Assembly (NCBI GenBank): GCA_025618425.1
Contig: CM046847.1
Coordinates: 6,851,146 to 6,915,145, forward strand
Source of the DNA: Heliocidaris tuberculata
Taxonomy: Eukaryota; Echinodermata; Echinoidea; Camarodonta; Echinometridae
Length of the DNA: 64,000 bases
Direction of reading: 5' to 3'
Shown: piece by piece, positions 22,261-34,278 of the stretch
Numbering within the stretch: the stretch's first letter is position 1
How the letters are laid out: the number at the start of each line of letters is the position of its first letter
The notes under the pieces: model-generated
What the model was told of the DNA's origin: nothing
Databases searched by the model: none
Seen by the model: only the letters and a program-made list of their open reading frames with translations
Program-made: the position numbers and the translations under genes

Positions 22261-24250
22261 CACTTTTTTTTTTCTTGTTAACATTTTGAATATCTTAAAG
22301 TACATTATAAAGAAGATTTAAAAAGTTGGTTTCGTTTAGTCCTGGTGTGGGTGTCCGGATACCCCTCTCAGATACACTACTAATACATTAAATGATGGAA
22401 ATAAGAATATAATGAATGTGCAATCGCAGTACTGAATGGTCTTTAAAGTTTCGTTTGAAATAAAGAAAGCCTAATTACTACGTTTTCGCACTTATCTTGG
22501 GGGGGGGGCACATACGACTTGCTGTTAAGCATATATAGAGGTTAATGGCTCATTATGTGTCGCCATTGAAAAAATTAATAGCATTTTCTTTTTGTCAGTT
22601 AACGAGTTAAATGTATAACATACAAATCTACCTAAAGAGGTAGATTTCCATCACCAAACTCATTAAAACTTTCATTAGCAATCAGCTGGAATGATTAAAA
22701 ATCGAACAATGATGAATACATAGACTATTATGCTTCGACATGATTAACGATTCATGTGTCATATTTTGTACATTGTTTTCCTTTATAAATATGGAAATAT
22801 TTCCTTGTTCTTAGTATCAAGTTAGAAATGACATGATAGAACGCAATACACAGACATGTCGCAGTAGCTATGGCATGTTTATGACATACTTCTCCTTTTC
22901 TCATATAAATAGCGTACATATGGGAAATTAAAAATATATTACAGTTTCCACAGGTAAAAATCATGTTCCCCTTAACGTTAGCCGATTTGTTAAGTGGTTT
23001 AAGTAACCTAAAGGCGCCCTTTTTGCATTCCCTTACCCTACAATCCATCGATTCGCCTTCTACTGATGTAGTGTTTTGTCATAGACGTACGGGCATATTT
23101 TCGAGGGGGTGGGGGCTGACCCCTTTCGTCCGAATATCAACTTTTCAGTTTAAAGTTTTGACATTTTTTGTACTGAAGTCCAGCCCCCTCCGGCTATGGT
23201 TTTTGTGATTATTTTCTCAACTTATTGTGCCAACTCTATCCTTGGCCTATCTAAAAAATATCACTTTTAGAAGGCACAAGATGCATTTTAACGCTCGGTT
23301 ACTCTGCAATCAATTAATTATTAGACTTATTAAGATAATTACTGCACGCTATATATATATATAATATATAATAGTTACATGTTCTTACCTTGTTCCGGTC
23401 GGACGCACCCATTTACTTACTTGTCTAGTAAACTCCCTCTACATGACGTCCGTATTAGATGTAACTATTATTGCACAGAACACCTACACATTACACACGA
23501 GACAACATATACATTTGCTTGGACCTTAAAAATCAGATAATTGTTTACTTTGCTTAATTTTGTTTCTATTGAGTTCCAGTTTCTTTATTTCACTTACTCC
23601 TGCTGAGTAACATTTTTTTCCTTCAATTTCACTTACTCCTGTTGATTTATGTTGCCAGCTTTATGATAATTCTGTTCTCTTGTCTTTAGTTTTGTTTTGG
23701 CGAGTAACATCTTTTCAATTTCACTTACTCCTGTTGATTGATGTTGCCAGCTTTATGATAATTCTGTTCTGTTGTCTTTGGTTTTGTGAAGTTGCTTAGT
23801 ATTACTATTTGTTTCATTCTGTTTGATTTAGCAAATAAACTTGAAGAAGGCCAGAAGCCGAAAGTTTGTAAATACACCGAGTGACACGCTTCATTCCGTT
23901 CCATCATTACCTGTTCACACACACACACATGTGTGTATATATATATATATATTAGTTACATTTCATCTCCGAGCAGAACTTCCATTTTCTATAACATGCT
24001 TACACGAGCACCAAAACAAAATGTTTCTCTCGTCAAGTTACTCCTAACTTGAAAGTAAGTTTTAATAGCCTGAAAACATAATCTTTTCTTTTTGCAATGA
24101 GCAATTATCCCAAGAAATGACAAAGGCTACAAATTAAAATGAAACTGAAATGCTATGAATGTTATTCCACTTTGTGAACTACAAAGTCACAATAGACCTA
24201 TGAAAGTCCACACATAAATTACATTATTTCTGTAGATAAGTTTGTTTTTA
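22261..24250. other. Intergenic DNA before second TLR
   Basis: No gene supported. It contains a G run at 22499-22509 and a three-part tandem repeat of about 90 bp at 23594-23790 built on 'ttcacttactcctg'. A 'gaagaaggccagaagccgaaag' motif at about 23845-23866 matches, in reverse complement, the 'ctttcggccttcctggctttcttc' motif that opens blocks i and ii. A CA/TA microsatellite lies at 23918-23950. Part may belong to a degraded retroelement. Confidence 0.5.
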
Positions 24251-24254
24251 TGAA

Positions 24255-24535
24255 AGTTGATCATGTTTATAATGATATAACATGAATTAAAATTGATACA
24301 CCTATCACCTAATTGCTTTAATAATCATGTAATTAACCTTCTTTCTATTACAAGTTTGAGAACGGGTATTGCGCTATGATGTGTCTCCATTACCCACTGA
24401 AAGTCTCGATGCATATCAGCAGACATATATTGTTTGAGTTTGGAGAGAGTTATTTCTTCATTCTGGTGCAGACGTTTGATGTGAGATGTCATTTGCCTAA
24501 TTTTTCTTTTCTGTCAAATATGCGAGCTTACCATA
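24255..24535 (+). promoter_or_regulatory. Conserved 5' flank of second TLR gene
   Basis: Counterpart of 200-478. It shares blocks such as 'acacctatcacctaatt' and 'tggagagagttat' with small indels up to the start codon. Its extent defines the left edge of the duplicated unit. Confidence 0.5.
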
Positions 24536-27196
24536 ATGGCTGGTAAACACCATCTTTTCATCCTAATGTTGGTGGAAGCTTTTTGTCTTCTACCCATGAC
24601 AATCCAAACTTTACTGGGAGAAACGACGCCGACTGCTCGCTTGAAAACACGACTCCAAAGCTCTCCTAGCATGCATATTCAGTGTAGTCAGGATGAGCTG
24701 AAGCAAGCCGATTGCAGGGAAAGAGGACTTGATTCGGTACCGCAAAATCTTCTTGAGGATATTGAGGTGCTTGACTTGTATGATAACAATATTAGTTCTC
24801 TCCGTAACTCCTCGTTTAAAAGATACCCTCTGATTACCTACTTGGACCTTTCTTACAATGACATTAGAATAATAGAACCAAATGCTTTCTACCCACTCAA
24901 GGATTTGATGGACCTTGATATTTCAGAAAACCCACATATTTTGCTTCCAGATGCAGGTCTATTCAGGTCGGCCAGAAAGTTGTTTACTCTTCAGTTGGAT
25001 TCATCAAACTTGAAACGGCTTCCTAATGACACACTGAAATGGATATCACATTCAGATAAAATATCATTCTCCCACAATGAGTTATCCTTCATCAATATAA
25101 GCGCTTGTGGCGCAACAAGGAAAGCTATATTTTCGTTTAATCTACTTTGGCACCTCAATTTAGAAACTTTCATTTTCTTATGTCATGCTGATACCTTGGA
25201 TCTACGGGCTAACAACATAATATCAGTTGATCCCGATGTCATCGCGTCGCTACATGTCCGTTCGTTGGTGCTAGGAGGATTGCCTATCATTGAAGATGAA
25301 GTGTTGAGAAATATATTCATCGGTATCTCCCGCTCTAAGATAGAAGAGTTGATATATACAGGATATTTGAAAAACATTACAAAAGGTCTCTTTGATCCAC
25401 TCCGGAATCATTATATTTCTGTTCTTGACTTCTCCAACATCGGACTAAAAAACCTCTATTCTTTTGTCTTCTCTAACTTGACACGAGTCGGTCAGCTTAT
25501 TCTGGACTGTAACTATGTCGTAACGATCGAACCAGACTTCTTTGAGGGCATGCAGGAGTTGAGAGTATTGAAAATGAACTCTAACCAATTAAAACATATC
25601 AACACTAATAATCATAATTGGACAGTAGACCTTGTCGAGTTGAACTTATGTCGTAATTATTTGACAGTAATTTCCCAATTTACCTTTCTTGGATTGGAAA
25701 ATTTAAAGTTCTTAGACCTTAGCTCAAACGAAATCGTTGTCTTTGAGCTTACATCTCTTTCGAGACTTGATAATATCCAAACCATCGATTTGTCAGAGTG
25801 CCGTATTGGCTATTTGCAAATAGAAGGCCCAGCAGTGAAATCACTTTCCATTAACAGCATGACAATTTTTTGGCCTCCATTAAATCCAGGAGATTCCTTT
25901 AAACGAACAAAATATCTGGAATATTTGGACTTGAGCAATCTTGAACTTCACGGGATGCATTTGTGGGATGCGAACGTTTCTCTTTTTGATGGACTGTTTC
26001 ACCTCAAGACTTTGAATATGAGTAAGAATCCTCTTCCTAGCGTTTTAAATGAATTGCCATATATGATCTTCCGTCAGCTCTCTGCTTTGAAAGAACTTAA
26101 TTTAGACGAACGCTATCTATATACCTTACATCCACTTTTATTTGCAACACTAGAATCGCTTCAGAAGCTGTCTCTGAGAGGAAACATGATTAAGCAACTT
26201 CATTGTGATCTACTGACGGGGTTGATGTATTTAACCAGCATTGACCTTGATGGAAATTTGTTAACGTACATCGATGAAACGATGTTTTTAAACAATAATA
26301 TCCTGAAAAATATTTCATTAGCCAATAACAGATTGGCGCTTTTCAACAAAAGCACATTTATACCCATTATTTCTTCTCTTTCATTTCTTAATCTGTCAAT
26401 GAACCCAATTATCTGTAACTGTGGTCTAAAGTGGCTTATTGCTTGGCTAAATGGGCCAGTACAGCTCGTCAATGAGGAATCAACTATCTGTTCATTGGCA
26501 TCAATGGATCCTCTTCGCGAGAAACCTCTGCTCAATTTTGATATCAGTGTACTTTGTAAACCCAACATTCTCCCTGCCTGTTTGATTCCACTTGCCGTTG
26601 TTAGTTTGATTGTCATCATCATCATCGTTTATCATAATCGATGGCCATTGAGATACAAACTCTTTCTCCTGAAACTAGCGGCCCTTGGATATGAAGAGAT
26701 ACGAGACGCTCGCGACCATAATGACTATGAGTACGACCTGAATATCATCTTCTACGACGATGACGAAGAATGGGTTCGCGAACATCTTCGACCAGCTCTT
26801 GAAGAACACCTTCCGCAGTTTCAAAGGAACGTCTTTGGTGACGGAAACCTTGTGTTGGGTATGCATTACTTGGATTCTGTCGACTACGTGGTGAGCCATA
26901 GTTACAAGACCCTCATAGTGCTCAGCAGAGCCGCCGTGCGCGATCACTGGTTCATACTGAAGTTCCGTACGGCCATGGACCACGTGAGTGATACTCTTAC
27001 CGAATTCGTCGTCGTGGTCTTCCTCGAAGACATCCCAGATAATGAGATGCCTTTCTTAGCGAGGTTGTATTTCAGTGACGGAAGACCCTACATGTACTGG
27101 ACTGAGGACGTGAGAGGACACGAGTATTTCTGGAATGAATTGGTCAAAAATCTGACCATTAATCTAAGGACCAATGACCTAATCCCAAACGAGTAG
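24536..27196 (+). CDS. Toll-like receptor, full length (copy 2)
   Basis: Intact 886-residue TLR, closely similar to the protein at 479-3136 along its whole length; the ectodomain differs more than the TIR domain. Same order: signal peptide, N-terminal cysteine cap, leucine-rich repeats, C-terminal cap with NPIICNCGLKW, one transmembrane helix (PACLIPLAVVSLIVIIIIVY) and a TIR domain opening YEYDLNIIFYDDD. Box 3 FW ends at residue 866. The BB-loop proline position is leucine (L774), as in copy 1, so the change predates the duplication. The start ATG has A at -3 and G at +4. Expected role: a membrane pattern-recognition receptor signalling through TIR adaptors; ligand unknown. A deaminase exon lies convergently downstream, as in copy 1. 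No frameshift or stop is seen. Confidence 0.95.
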   Translation: MAGKHHLFILMLVEAFCLLPMTIQTLLGETTPTARLKTRLQSSPSMHIQCSQDELKQADCRERGLDSVPQNLLEDIEVLDLYDNNISSLRNSSFKRYPLITYLDLSYNDIRIIEPNAFYPLKDLMDLDISENPHILLPDAGLFRSARKLFTLQLDSSNLKRLPNDTLKWISHSDKISFSHNELSFINISACGATRKAIFSFNLLWHLNLETFIFLCHADTLDLRANNIISVDPDVIASLHVRSLVLGGLPIIEDEVLRNIFIGISRSKIEELIYTGYLKNITKGLFDPLRNHYISVLDFSNIGLKNLYSFVFSNLTRVGQLILDCNYVVTIEPDFFEGMQELRVLKMNSNQLKHINTNNHNWTVDLVELNLCRNYLTVISQFTFLGLENLKFLDLSSNEIVVFELTSLSRLDNIQTIDLSECRIGYLQIEGPAVKSLSINSMTIFWPPLNPGDSFKRTKYLEYLDLSNLELHGMHLWDANVSLFDGLFHLKTLNMSKNPLPSVLNELPYMIFRQLSALKELNLDERYLYTLHPLLFATLESLQKLSLRGNMIKQLHCDLLTGLMYLTSIDLDGNLLTYIDETMFLNNNILKNISLANNRLALFNKSTFIPIISSLSFLNLSMNPIICNCGLKWLIAWLNGPVQLVNEESTICSLASMDPLREKPLLNFDISVLCKPNILPACLIPLAVVSLIVIIIIVYHNRWPLRYKLFLLKLAALGYEEIRDARDHNDYEYDLNIIFYDDDEEWVREHLRPALEEHLPQFQRNVFGDGNLVLGMHYLDSVDYVVSHSYKTLIVLSRAAVRDHWFILKFRTAMDHVSDTLTEFVVVVFLEDIPDNEMPFLARLYFSDGRPYMYWTEDVRGHEYFWNELVKNLTINLRTNDLIPNE

Positions 27197-27372
27197 GACA
27201 TAATCAATTTAATGAATACTCCTGGTAAGACGATTGGTGACTAAAATCTACCTAATTCTCATCACAATATACTGGTATACGTTGATGTTTTGAGGTAATG
27301 GTGCTTGTACAGAACTGTTGTCTTATCTAACCTATCGTTTACAAAGCCCTAAAATTTTGTGTTTTGTATAGA

Positions 27373-27480
27373 TTACATCATACACGCACGCACACGTACA
27401 CACACACACACACACACACACTCGCGCGCACACATGTGCATATATACATATATGCATGTAGATATGATGATCTGTTCGTA
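27373..27480. repeat. CA-rich microsatellite after TLR copy 2
   Basis: (CA)n followed by a purine/pyrimidine alternation, positional counterpart of 3294-3410. Confidence 0.8.
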
Positions 27481-28239
27481 GAGTTGAAAAAACTAAAAAC
27501 AAACAGTGAATAATAGATGCTCTGTACTTGCCGTAAAGGCGTATAATTTTTACCCCACAGGGTTTTCTCAAGTAATGAAATTTATTTTTGCATATTTTTT
27601 TTCGATAATGACGTTATGATTGGTTCAAACCATAACTTAGGTATTCTTGCATGTTTGTATTCTTTCAAATAAAATATATTAAGCCAATAACATAATCTCA
27701 AATAAAATATCATGAGCCCCTGGAGAATTTTCGAAATGGTGTCTTTGTAATATTCATATCGTATTTAACCGGAAACTTAAGGAACAAAAGCGCGTGAAAT
27801 ATAACGGGTTTTGATTGGCTGCCTGAAAATAATAACTGTTCATCTTGGTTCAAAGTTCTCAGCCGAACAAGAAACTTTACACATCTGCGCATGCTCGAAG
27901 CCACTGCACATACATTCAGCTCACCGACCCTATTCTGTGCTGACAGAAAGAGTTCATGAGGACGCTCGTATTATTTTAGCTCTTGTTATTACGAAACCGT
28001 CTGGCAATAAGCCTGATTTCCGGTTATTTTCAGGCAGGCAATCATAACCCGTTATATCTTATCTAATATGCTCCGGCGACAATTGCTTCGGACTTTATTT
28101 CGTCAAAGATACACAGTTCGGATTAGGGTTTCAATTAGGTTTTAGGTTCGGTTTAGGATTAGGGTTAGGTATAGTGTTTGGTTCAGTGCTGAAGTTCAGA
28201 ATTTGATTAGCGTACGAAATTGACGAGGAGCAATATTAA

Positions 28240-28290
<51 letters not shown>

Positions 28291-28804
28291 CATTTGAATG
28301 ACGCCATCAAAAAACTTCTGAACATTCATAATTCAATCCAAAGTTTGAATTTTCATATTTATTCAGTTTCTTTTTTCTCTACTTTTTCATCTTTTATTAA
28401 TGTTATTTTTCTATTATTTTGTGTTATATCTTCTCTACTCAATTTGTAGTCCACTGCCTGGACTGTCTCCATATCGCGCGATCCGATAGTCCATCAACGC
28501 TAAAACAATAACAGTCCTTCAACTCCACATTTCGACCTGTGAAATTTTGGGGATCGCGCGATTAGGGGAGAGTCGCGCTCTGTGTGGGATATGGGTGTAG
28601 AGAAAGAGCAGCGTAGGGGAATAAACCAAATATAAAAAACGGATAGAATCTAGGCTACTCAATTTGCTGTTATGTAAAATATATTTTCCCATCATTTCGT
28701 CGTTTTCCATGGGATCTTTAATTCCATTTTCTGTTCATGATATCGATATGCATACTTTATTTAAGTTCAAATTATCATCATATCTTCATCAGTGCTATGA
28801 TGAT

Positions 28805-28968
28805 CAGAGGCGGCGCTCGGGGGGGGGGGGAGGGCAGGGGGTTACAATGCCCCTTTTTCAAGTGCCCCAAAGTGCCCCTTTTCATAGCTGATAAGTGCCC
28901 TTTTTTCTTTCTAATAAGTGTCCCTTTTTACCTTCAGTGCGGCATCGGTAGACATTGGTATATAGAAA

Positions 28969-29006
<38 letters not shown>

Positions 29007-29561
29007 GTATATGTATAAAGTCTACAAAAGAGCGTTATACAAATAATCAGAGAGGCTTCATAATAATAATACATTCCCATACTGATATCAGCACAATAGT
29101 GAGGCAATGGAGCAGGGAGTAGGAAGGGCCCAATACCCTAGATTATACAAGAATGAGCAGTGCCCCTAAATTATAAAAGGAACGAGGACAATTTTTTTCT
29201 AAATTTTTCCAAAGCTCACTCGCTACGCTCGTTCGCATCTACTATCTTTTTATGATTAAGAAAATCGCTGTATTTAATTCAACACCCGTTGCCTTCAGCA
29301 TTAGAAATAAATCTTAATTTTTTTTGCTCGTTCGCTTCGCTCATCATCAGACTATTACACTCAACTGCAAAGTATTTTTTCTCTAGAACCATGTTAAGAT
29401 AGAAACAATAGCGTGTCGGAAATGATCCTCGGTTGTGAATTGATCAGAATGTATTGGTATACTAATGTCTCGAAGTGGTATTTTCCGCCTTGTTTCCACC
29501 CTTTGTAGGTGCCCCTTTTTGTTGGTGCCCCCCAACTTTGAAAGACGCTCCGCCGCCCCTG
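28805..29561. mobile_element. hAT-like element, family 1
   Basis: Ends CAGAGGCGGCGCTCGGG and GACGCTCCGCCGCCCCTG. Flanking 8-mers atgatgat and atcatgat match at 7 of 8. Near the left end it carries repeats of 'aagtgcccctttt' and 'gataagtgccc', which in reverse complement are the repeats inside the element at 35986-37783, so both belong to one family. Neither matching site in the other intergenic copies has it. Confidence 0.7.
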
Positions 29562-30554
29562 ATCATGATTGAATTGAGTGCGAAATGAACATCGTTACGT
29601 TAGGCTGTCTCACCCCCCCCCCCCCCCCCCCCATCCGAAAAACGGATCGATGCCCCTGCGGTCATCAGATACATTGAAATCTTCGATGTGGTCGGTAATG
29701 TATGGGATAAAATAGTTTGGACTTGCCCTTATTTGTAATAATTATTACACCATTTGCTTATTGTGTGCTAAAGTTCACATACATGTAACTGCATTCGTAA
29801 CACAATGAAAATATCCAAATACACAGTAAATAGTTTTACATGTCCCTAACCAGGTGGAAATTTATTCGGACAAGTAGGGTGTACATACAGATAGTGTCCA
29901 GTACTGTTAGATAATTTAACAAATGATTTGTGAGCTTTCTCATTTTTTTGTCATGAGAATGATTGCTCTTGAAATGTTCCCATCATTTAAATACGACTGT
30001 AACTTGTCCCATTCTGTATCGTCCAATACATGTAATAATATTATATGAATGCCCGAGTGTGTTTTTTCATTATATTGTTTGTGAATGGGTTTTCAGCAAG
30101 ATTTAGTCAATTTGTGGAAACTCTGATTATTCGAGAAAAATATACACAGTCCTTTCTTTTATGTACACGATCATCTCTGCTAGTTCCCTTTCGTTACCTT
30201 TTCGATTATTATTATCAAGTAACAATTGAAACGTGTGTAAAACTCTCTCTGTTACAACATTTATTTTAGAAAACAATATGTAAAACAAAGTTCATATGCG
30301 TTATGTTTGAATAATGAGTTTCTTCTACATTGTAAATACTTTATATGATTTATGAATTGGTATCGAAAAATAAATGAATCGTGAATGTTGAATCTTGAAT
30401 CCATTCTGAATTACTTCTATATATTTTCAATTGCATGATCAGTAGGCCCATTTCTGCATGTCGAGCGAATTCTGGCGGGTATTGTTTGACCTGTTTGAAA
30501 AAAAAAATAATTTATCTAAGCACCTTGTCAGGCTCTTAAATCGTAAGGGATGGG

Positions 30555-30800
30555 GGGGGGGGGGGGGTACCCGTTTTTCCGAAGGTTCGTAATTCCGAAA
30601 CGCAAATTTCCAGTAGCAAGGGGTTCATAATTCCGAAAATAAAAAAGGGTTCATAATTCCGAAGCTTCGTAATTTCGAAAATACAATAGAGCCTTAATAC
30701 TTTTCGGAATTGCGAATCTTCGGAAATATGAACCATATCATTTTTGGAATTATGAGCCCTTTTTCACTTTCGGAATTATGAACCTTAGGAAAAACGACAT
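30555..30800. repeat. Inverted-repeat unit with 'cataattccgaa' repeats
   Basis: The left side has ggtacccgtttttccgaagg and the right side has ttaggaaaaacgacatgtaacc, roughly inverted. Between them the words 'ttcataattccgaa' and 'ttcggaattatgaa' recur in both orientations. Probably a small foldback element next to a G run (30550-30567). Confidence 0.6.
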
Positions 30801-30944
30801 GTAACCGAGTAGAAGGAACTAAACTTAGTATGGAGGATTGAAGAACTGGTAATGACAGGAAAGATCAAGGGGATGATGAGCATTTGATGAATGAGATGAG
30901 TTTGAGTGACAGTATAATCATCAATATAAAGAGTAATAATGTTT

Positions 30945-31140
30945 TGGTCCACTCGCTATTCATAAGGACCGCTATTCATAGAAAACCGCTATTCATTTAA
31001 CACGAGTTATGAATAGTGGTCCTTATGAATGGAAGTCCTTTTGAATAGCGAGGTAATTTGTCTATGGTTTGCTCGCTATTTAGAAAGACCGCTATTCACT
31101 TAGTCACGCGTTATAGATAGCAGTCCTTATGAATAATTGT
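30945..31140. repeat. Clustered inverted repeats 'cgctattcataaggacc'
   Basis: The word 'gctattcataaggacc' and its complement 'ggtccttatgaat...' alternate several times, giving overlapping hairpins. No coding content. Possibly a foldback MITE. Confidence 0.6.
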
Positions 31141-31639
31141 TAATTGGAACTAGAAGTTAGCGCAAGTGCTAGTCGAGCCTAGTTCCATTCTTTCAGCAAG
31201 ATGATTGCTGTGTTATTTTTTCTTGATATCAACGTTTCAATTTCATCTTGTATTCACAAATATCAAAAGATAATACAGTGCTTTTATCTTTACATTTCTT
31301 GCAGAGAGAAAACAAAGTATCAAAAGCAGTGAATTTTCTTTTTCTAATTATGACAAAAGTAACGTATGATTAAAATAAGAATTTATTTTTATACAAATAT
31401 ATTTGTATAAAATATATTTGATAAATTCACTATCACTTGTATGAAGTATACCGTAGAGTGAAAATTGCAAACATGTATAGCAAATGTAGTAATACATATT
31501 ACAAGTAGTAAAGAATACGAATAGAAAAATAGAAAAATAAAAAGAGATGCAAATAAACAAATATTAAAACTTAATCCTAAGCTATAAAGATCGCCAAATA
31601 AATGTATGTGATAAATGGAGTACATATAAAAGTTGGGTT

Positions 31640-33300
31640 TTAAGCTCCCAACATCAACTACATTGAAGGTTGCTTGAAAGTTGTCCACGAAAGGCTGACC
31701 TTGAAGATGTAAATCTGATTTCATGAGGAAGACTATTCCATAGCTTTGTTCCAACAAACGAAATGCCAAACTGTCCTTATATGTCGGTCTGCAGGTGGCA
31801 TTTTACTTCATTTTCAACAACTGGTTTTAAAAAATAGTGAGCTTTCTGTTTTGTTTCCTAAATATTCTGTAATGTCAGAATGAACACTTGGTATTTTATT
31901 GGCCAGCTTTGGACCTATATTTACAAACAAAACAAATTGTTAAATTCGTTAGCTATGTCACTATCACGTGTTATCACTCTATTTGTCCATGGTCAGATAT
32001 TGGTAATTTGTCCATGGTCAGATATTGGTAATTTGTCCATGGTCAGATTTTGGTAATTTGTCTGCATTGGTCTCTTTATTCATTTATTTTCCACTATACA
32101 GCAACTCATTATTGTTTCCAAACTTTTACAAATACTGTTCTTGTTAACCCTTTCGAGACAAATGACCACATTTTGTGGTTTGGCTCAATAAATTTTGATT
32201 CAGAGCTCTAAAAAATATACCAGATGCATGAGTAGAAAGAGCAAAAATTTCTACACACATTGTTTCCATTTATGTTGCATGACCATATTGCGTTTGATGC
32301 CAGGAATTTTGAATAGGAGAATAAGTTTTAAAATCCTCAAATTGGCAACACATTGAGAGATTCAAAAATCCCAATTTTTTTATCAAAATTGGCAATTTTT
32401 CAACTTTTCGACAAAATTCCTAACCATGTGTATTATTTTCAAAGACATTACACCTTATTAGAACCATGTAGCACTAAAAGAAAAATATTATTGTTGCCAA
32501 TCTGAAGATCAAATGTGATCAATTTAGCCCTTAAATAATTCCTGTCCTGAAAGGGTTAATGAAGAAGAAGTTACTATAATATTGTTCTCTTTGCATTTCT
32601 TACATATCTCAAGACTGAAGTATTTCTATACCTCTTGTACATTCTTCCTCATCTTTCTGTTTACTTTTTGATTTCCTAAGTTTAGAAAACAACTTGTGCT
32701 TTTTGTTGATGGATTTCAGGATAGCCTTTGTTATCCATGGCTTTTTACCAATATTTTTACATTTTTCTTGGAAGTTGATGACACAATTGTTGCATGCTTG
32801 TCACAGACTTGCCTAAACATGTCAAAAAATACAGAGTATGATTCGTTCACTTCTGTACAGCCACTAACATTCTTCCATTCAGTTTCATCTAGATCTTCAT
32901 GAAAATTTGTGATCATAATTTCTGAAGGTGCGAAATACAAACTTCTTGTATTTTGTTTTATTTGCATTAGTAAGATACTCAAAAGCAACAAATATTGGAA
33001 AATGATCTGAAACATCAGTTTCTATAACTCCAATATGAATGGGAGAAATCATAATAGTATACTCATGGTCAATAAGGGAACTGTTCTTTTTAGTTACTCT
33101 GGTTGTGAGGTAATAAGTTGCTGCAGACCCAAGCATTGCAAAGAAGTTAGAAATTGTTCAGCTTTTCCATCTAGTCCTTCACCATGAAGAACGTTAATGT
33201 TAAAGTCTCCAATTAAAATTACATTTTCTTTATCAACTTTTAATATCTCTAAGGTTCTCATTAAGGTGTTTTGGAATTTATTGATATTAGTACACTATGG
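31640..33300 (-). mobile_element. Degraded LINE with endonuclease remnant
   Basis: Minus-strand fragments in several frames match a non-LTR retrotransposon. From 5' to 3': ILIGDFNINVLHGEG (endonuclease GDFN box, about 33180-33230), SSLIDHEYT...SDHFPIFVAF (endonuclease SDH box, about 33000-33075), the linker PWITKAILKSINKKHK (about 32700-32740) and a C-terminal tail FVGTKLWNSLPHEIR (about 31720-31770). Most of the reverse transcriptase is missing. A TTAA MITE (32144-32559) interrupts it. A 24-bp word 'tgtccatggtcagatattgg...' is repeated three times at 31983-32058. Non-functional; the two halves may be separate insertions. Confidence 0.75.
32144..32559 (-). mobile_element. TTAA-type MITE, copy C
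   Basis: 416 bp with TTAA at both ends (32144-32147 and 32556-32559), in the opposite orientation to copies A, B and D. It carries 'ttgccaatctgaagatcaaa' and 'tttgtggtttggctcaata', complements of the family words. Confidence 0.85.
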
Positions 33301-33424
33301 ATGGATACTGGATATAGTCTGCTAAGATAGCAGGAGAAGAGAGAAATGAAAGACAAGCGAATGGAGCTAATGCTAGAAAAAAGAGATTTGTGGAACAACA
33401 TGGTCGTCAAAGTATATAGAACTG

Positions 33425-33492
33425 GTAATGGCACAGAGAAAGAGAAAGAGACAGAGACAGAGACAGAGAGAGAGAGAGATAGAGAGAGAGAG

Positions 33493-33545
<53 letters not shown>
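33425..33545. repeat. GA-rich simple repeat
   Basis: Long (AG)n tract preceded by 'gacagagacagagacag', next to the 3' end of deaminase copy 2 and matching the shorter tract at 5880. A continuous frame through it is an artefact. Confidence 0.85.
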
Positions 33546-33691
33546 AGCCTTAATTCATTTGGAGACCAACAGGCCTATTACCAAACAGTTTCAATTGAAG
33601 ATATACATTATTTTCCATAAACAAAAATATACGTTCTGATACAAACTATAATAAAACAACAAGTCTTCTACTCTTTCAGTTTGATTTGCTG

Positions 33692-34278
33692 CTAATAAAT
33701 CTTAAACACCTTGAAGTTAGGATACCAATACTGGAGGTTATAAAGCCATGGAATGGTGACATCAGGACCAGGAAAGGTTCGTTGTGCTAGCGGTGTACCG
33801 GGTTTCCAAGGCGTGTACTCTTGGGAATAGCCCAGGACAAACCGGACTCTCCCCATCAGTCCCTTTTCACAAAGCAGACGTAAAAAACTCTCTAATCTTG
33901 GGACGCATCCACTGCACGGAGATAAAAGTGTGAAAAGGTGTATCGTGTGCATTTGTCCGTCCGCTGGCGGCCATTTTGAAGTGTTTACCCTACTACGTAA
34001 CCAATTTAGTATCATCTCTTCGGCGTGAGCGTTCCCGTTCCCTTCGAAGCCGAAGACGGGTTGGCTCGGGCATGTAGCCATGAACTCGTCGTCGACACAC
34101 AGGCCCATGTTGTCCGGTAGTCGTCGTCCATGTGGAGGAAGGGACGAGGCACTATCGTGGTCGTAGCATACTCGATCTAGGGAGACACCAGCATATGTCT
34201 TCCATGAGCTTGATGAAAAGCGAAGAGCCAGACTCCTCCAAAGAGCTCGCAAAAAAGATACGTCATGCCTATTCCATG
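33692..34278 (-). CDS. AID/APOBEC-like cytidine deaminase, last exon (copy 2)
   Basis: Paralogue of 6020-6636. Counting from the frame opened at 34285 (197 residues), the zinc-site residues are H87-A-E89, 33 residues later P123-C124, then C127; the context LFTLLSPCSGC is identical to copy 1. The exon start at 34278 is set by a pyrimidine tract ending TTTGGCAG. The frame then reads TWNRHDVSFLRALWRSL or similar, depending on the missing upstream exon. It ends at FKIY because a CAG codon of copy 1 is TAG here; the codons beyond still spell QQIKLKE before copy 1's stop, so eight residues are lost. It lacks the two-codon HV insertion of copy 1. Convergent with the TLR at 24536. The zinc site is intact, so the enzyme could be active; the tail loss may be harmless. 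Confidence 0.83.

Larger units (their letters stand above)
27481..30840. repeat. TLR-deaminase intergenic segment, copy B
   Basis: Counterpart of 3411-5880, lengthened by insertions. It contains a (TA)n tract (28236-28286), a hAT-like element (28805-29561), a second (TA)n tract (28972-29003) inside that element, a C run (29614-29631) and a foldback unit (30555-30800). Degenerate TTAGGG-like words at 28120-28175 replace the 'ggtttggtataatg' repeats of copy A; they are not a telomere array. No gene recognised. Confidence 0.65.

Noticed and set aside
28120..28175. TTAGGG-like words suggesting an interstitial telomere.
   Set aside because: Only scattered, degenerate words; the matching copy at 3898-3945 reads 'ggtttggtataatg', so this is ordinary divergence of an intergenic repeat.
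33346..33639. Plus frame with a long Glu-Arg run.
   Set aside because: Product of an (AG)n simple repeat.
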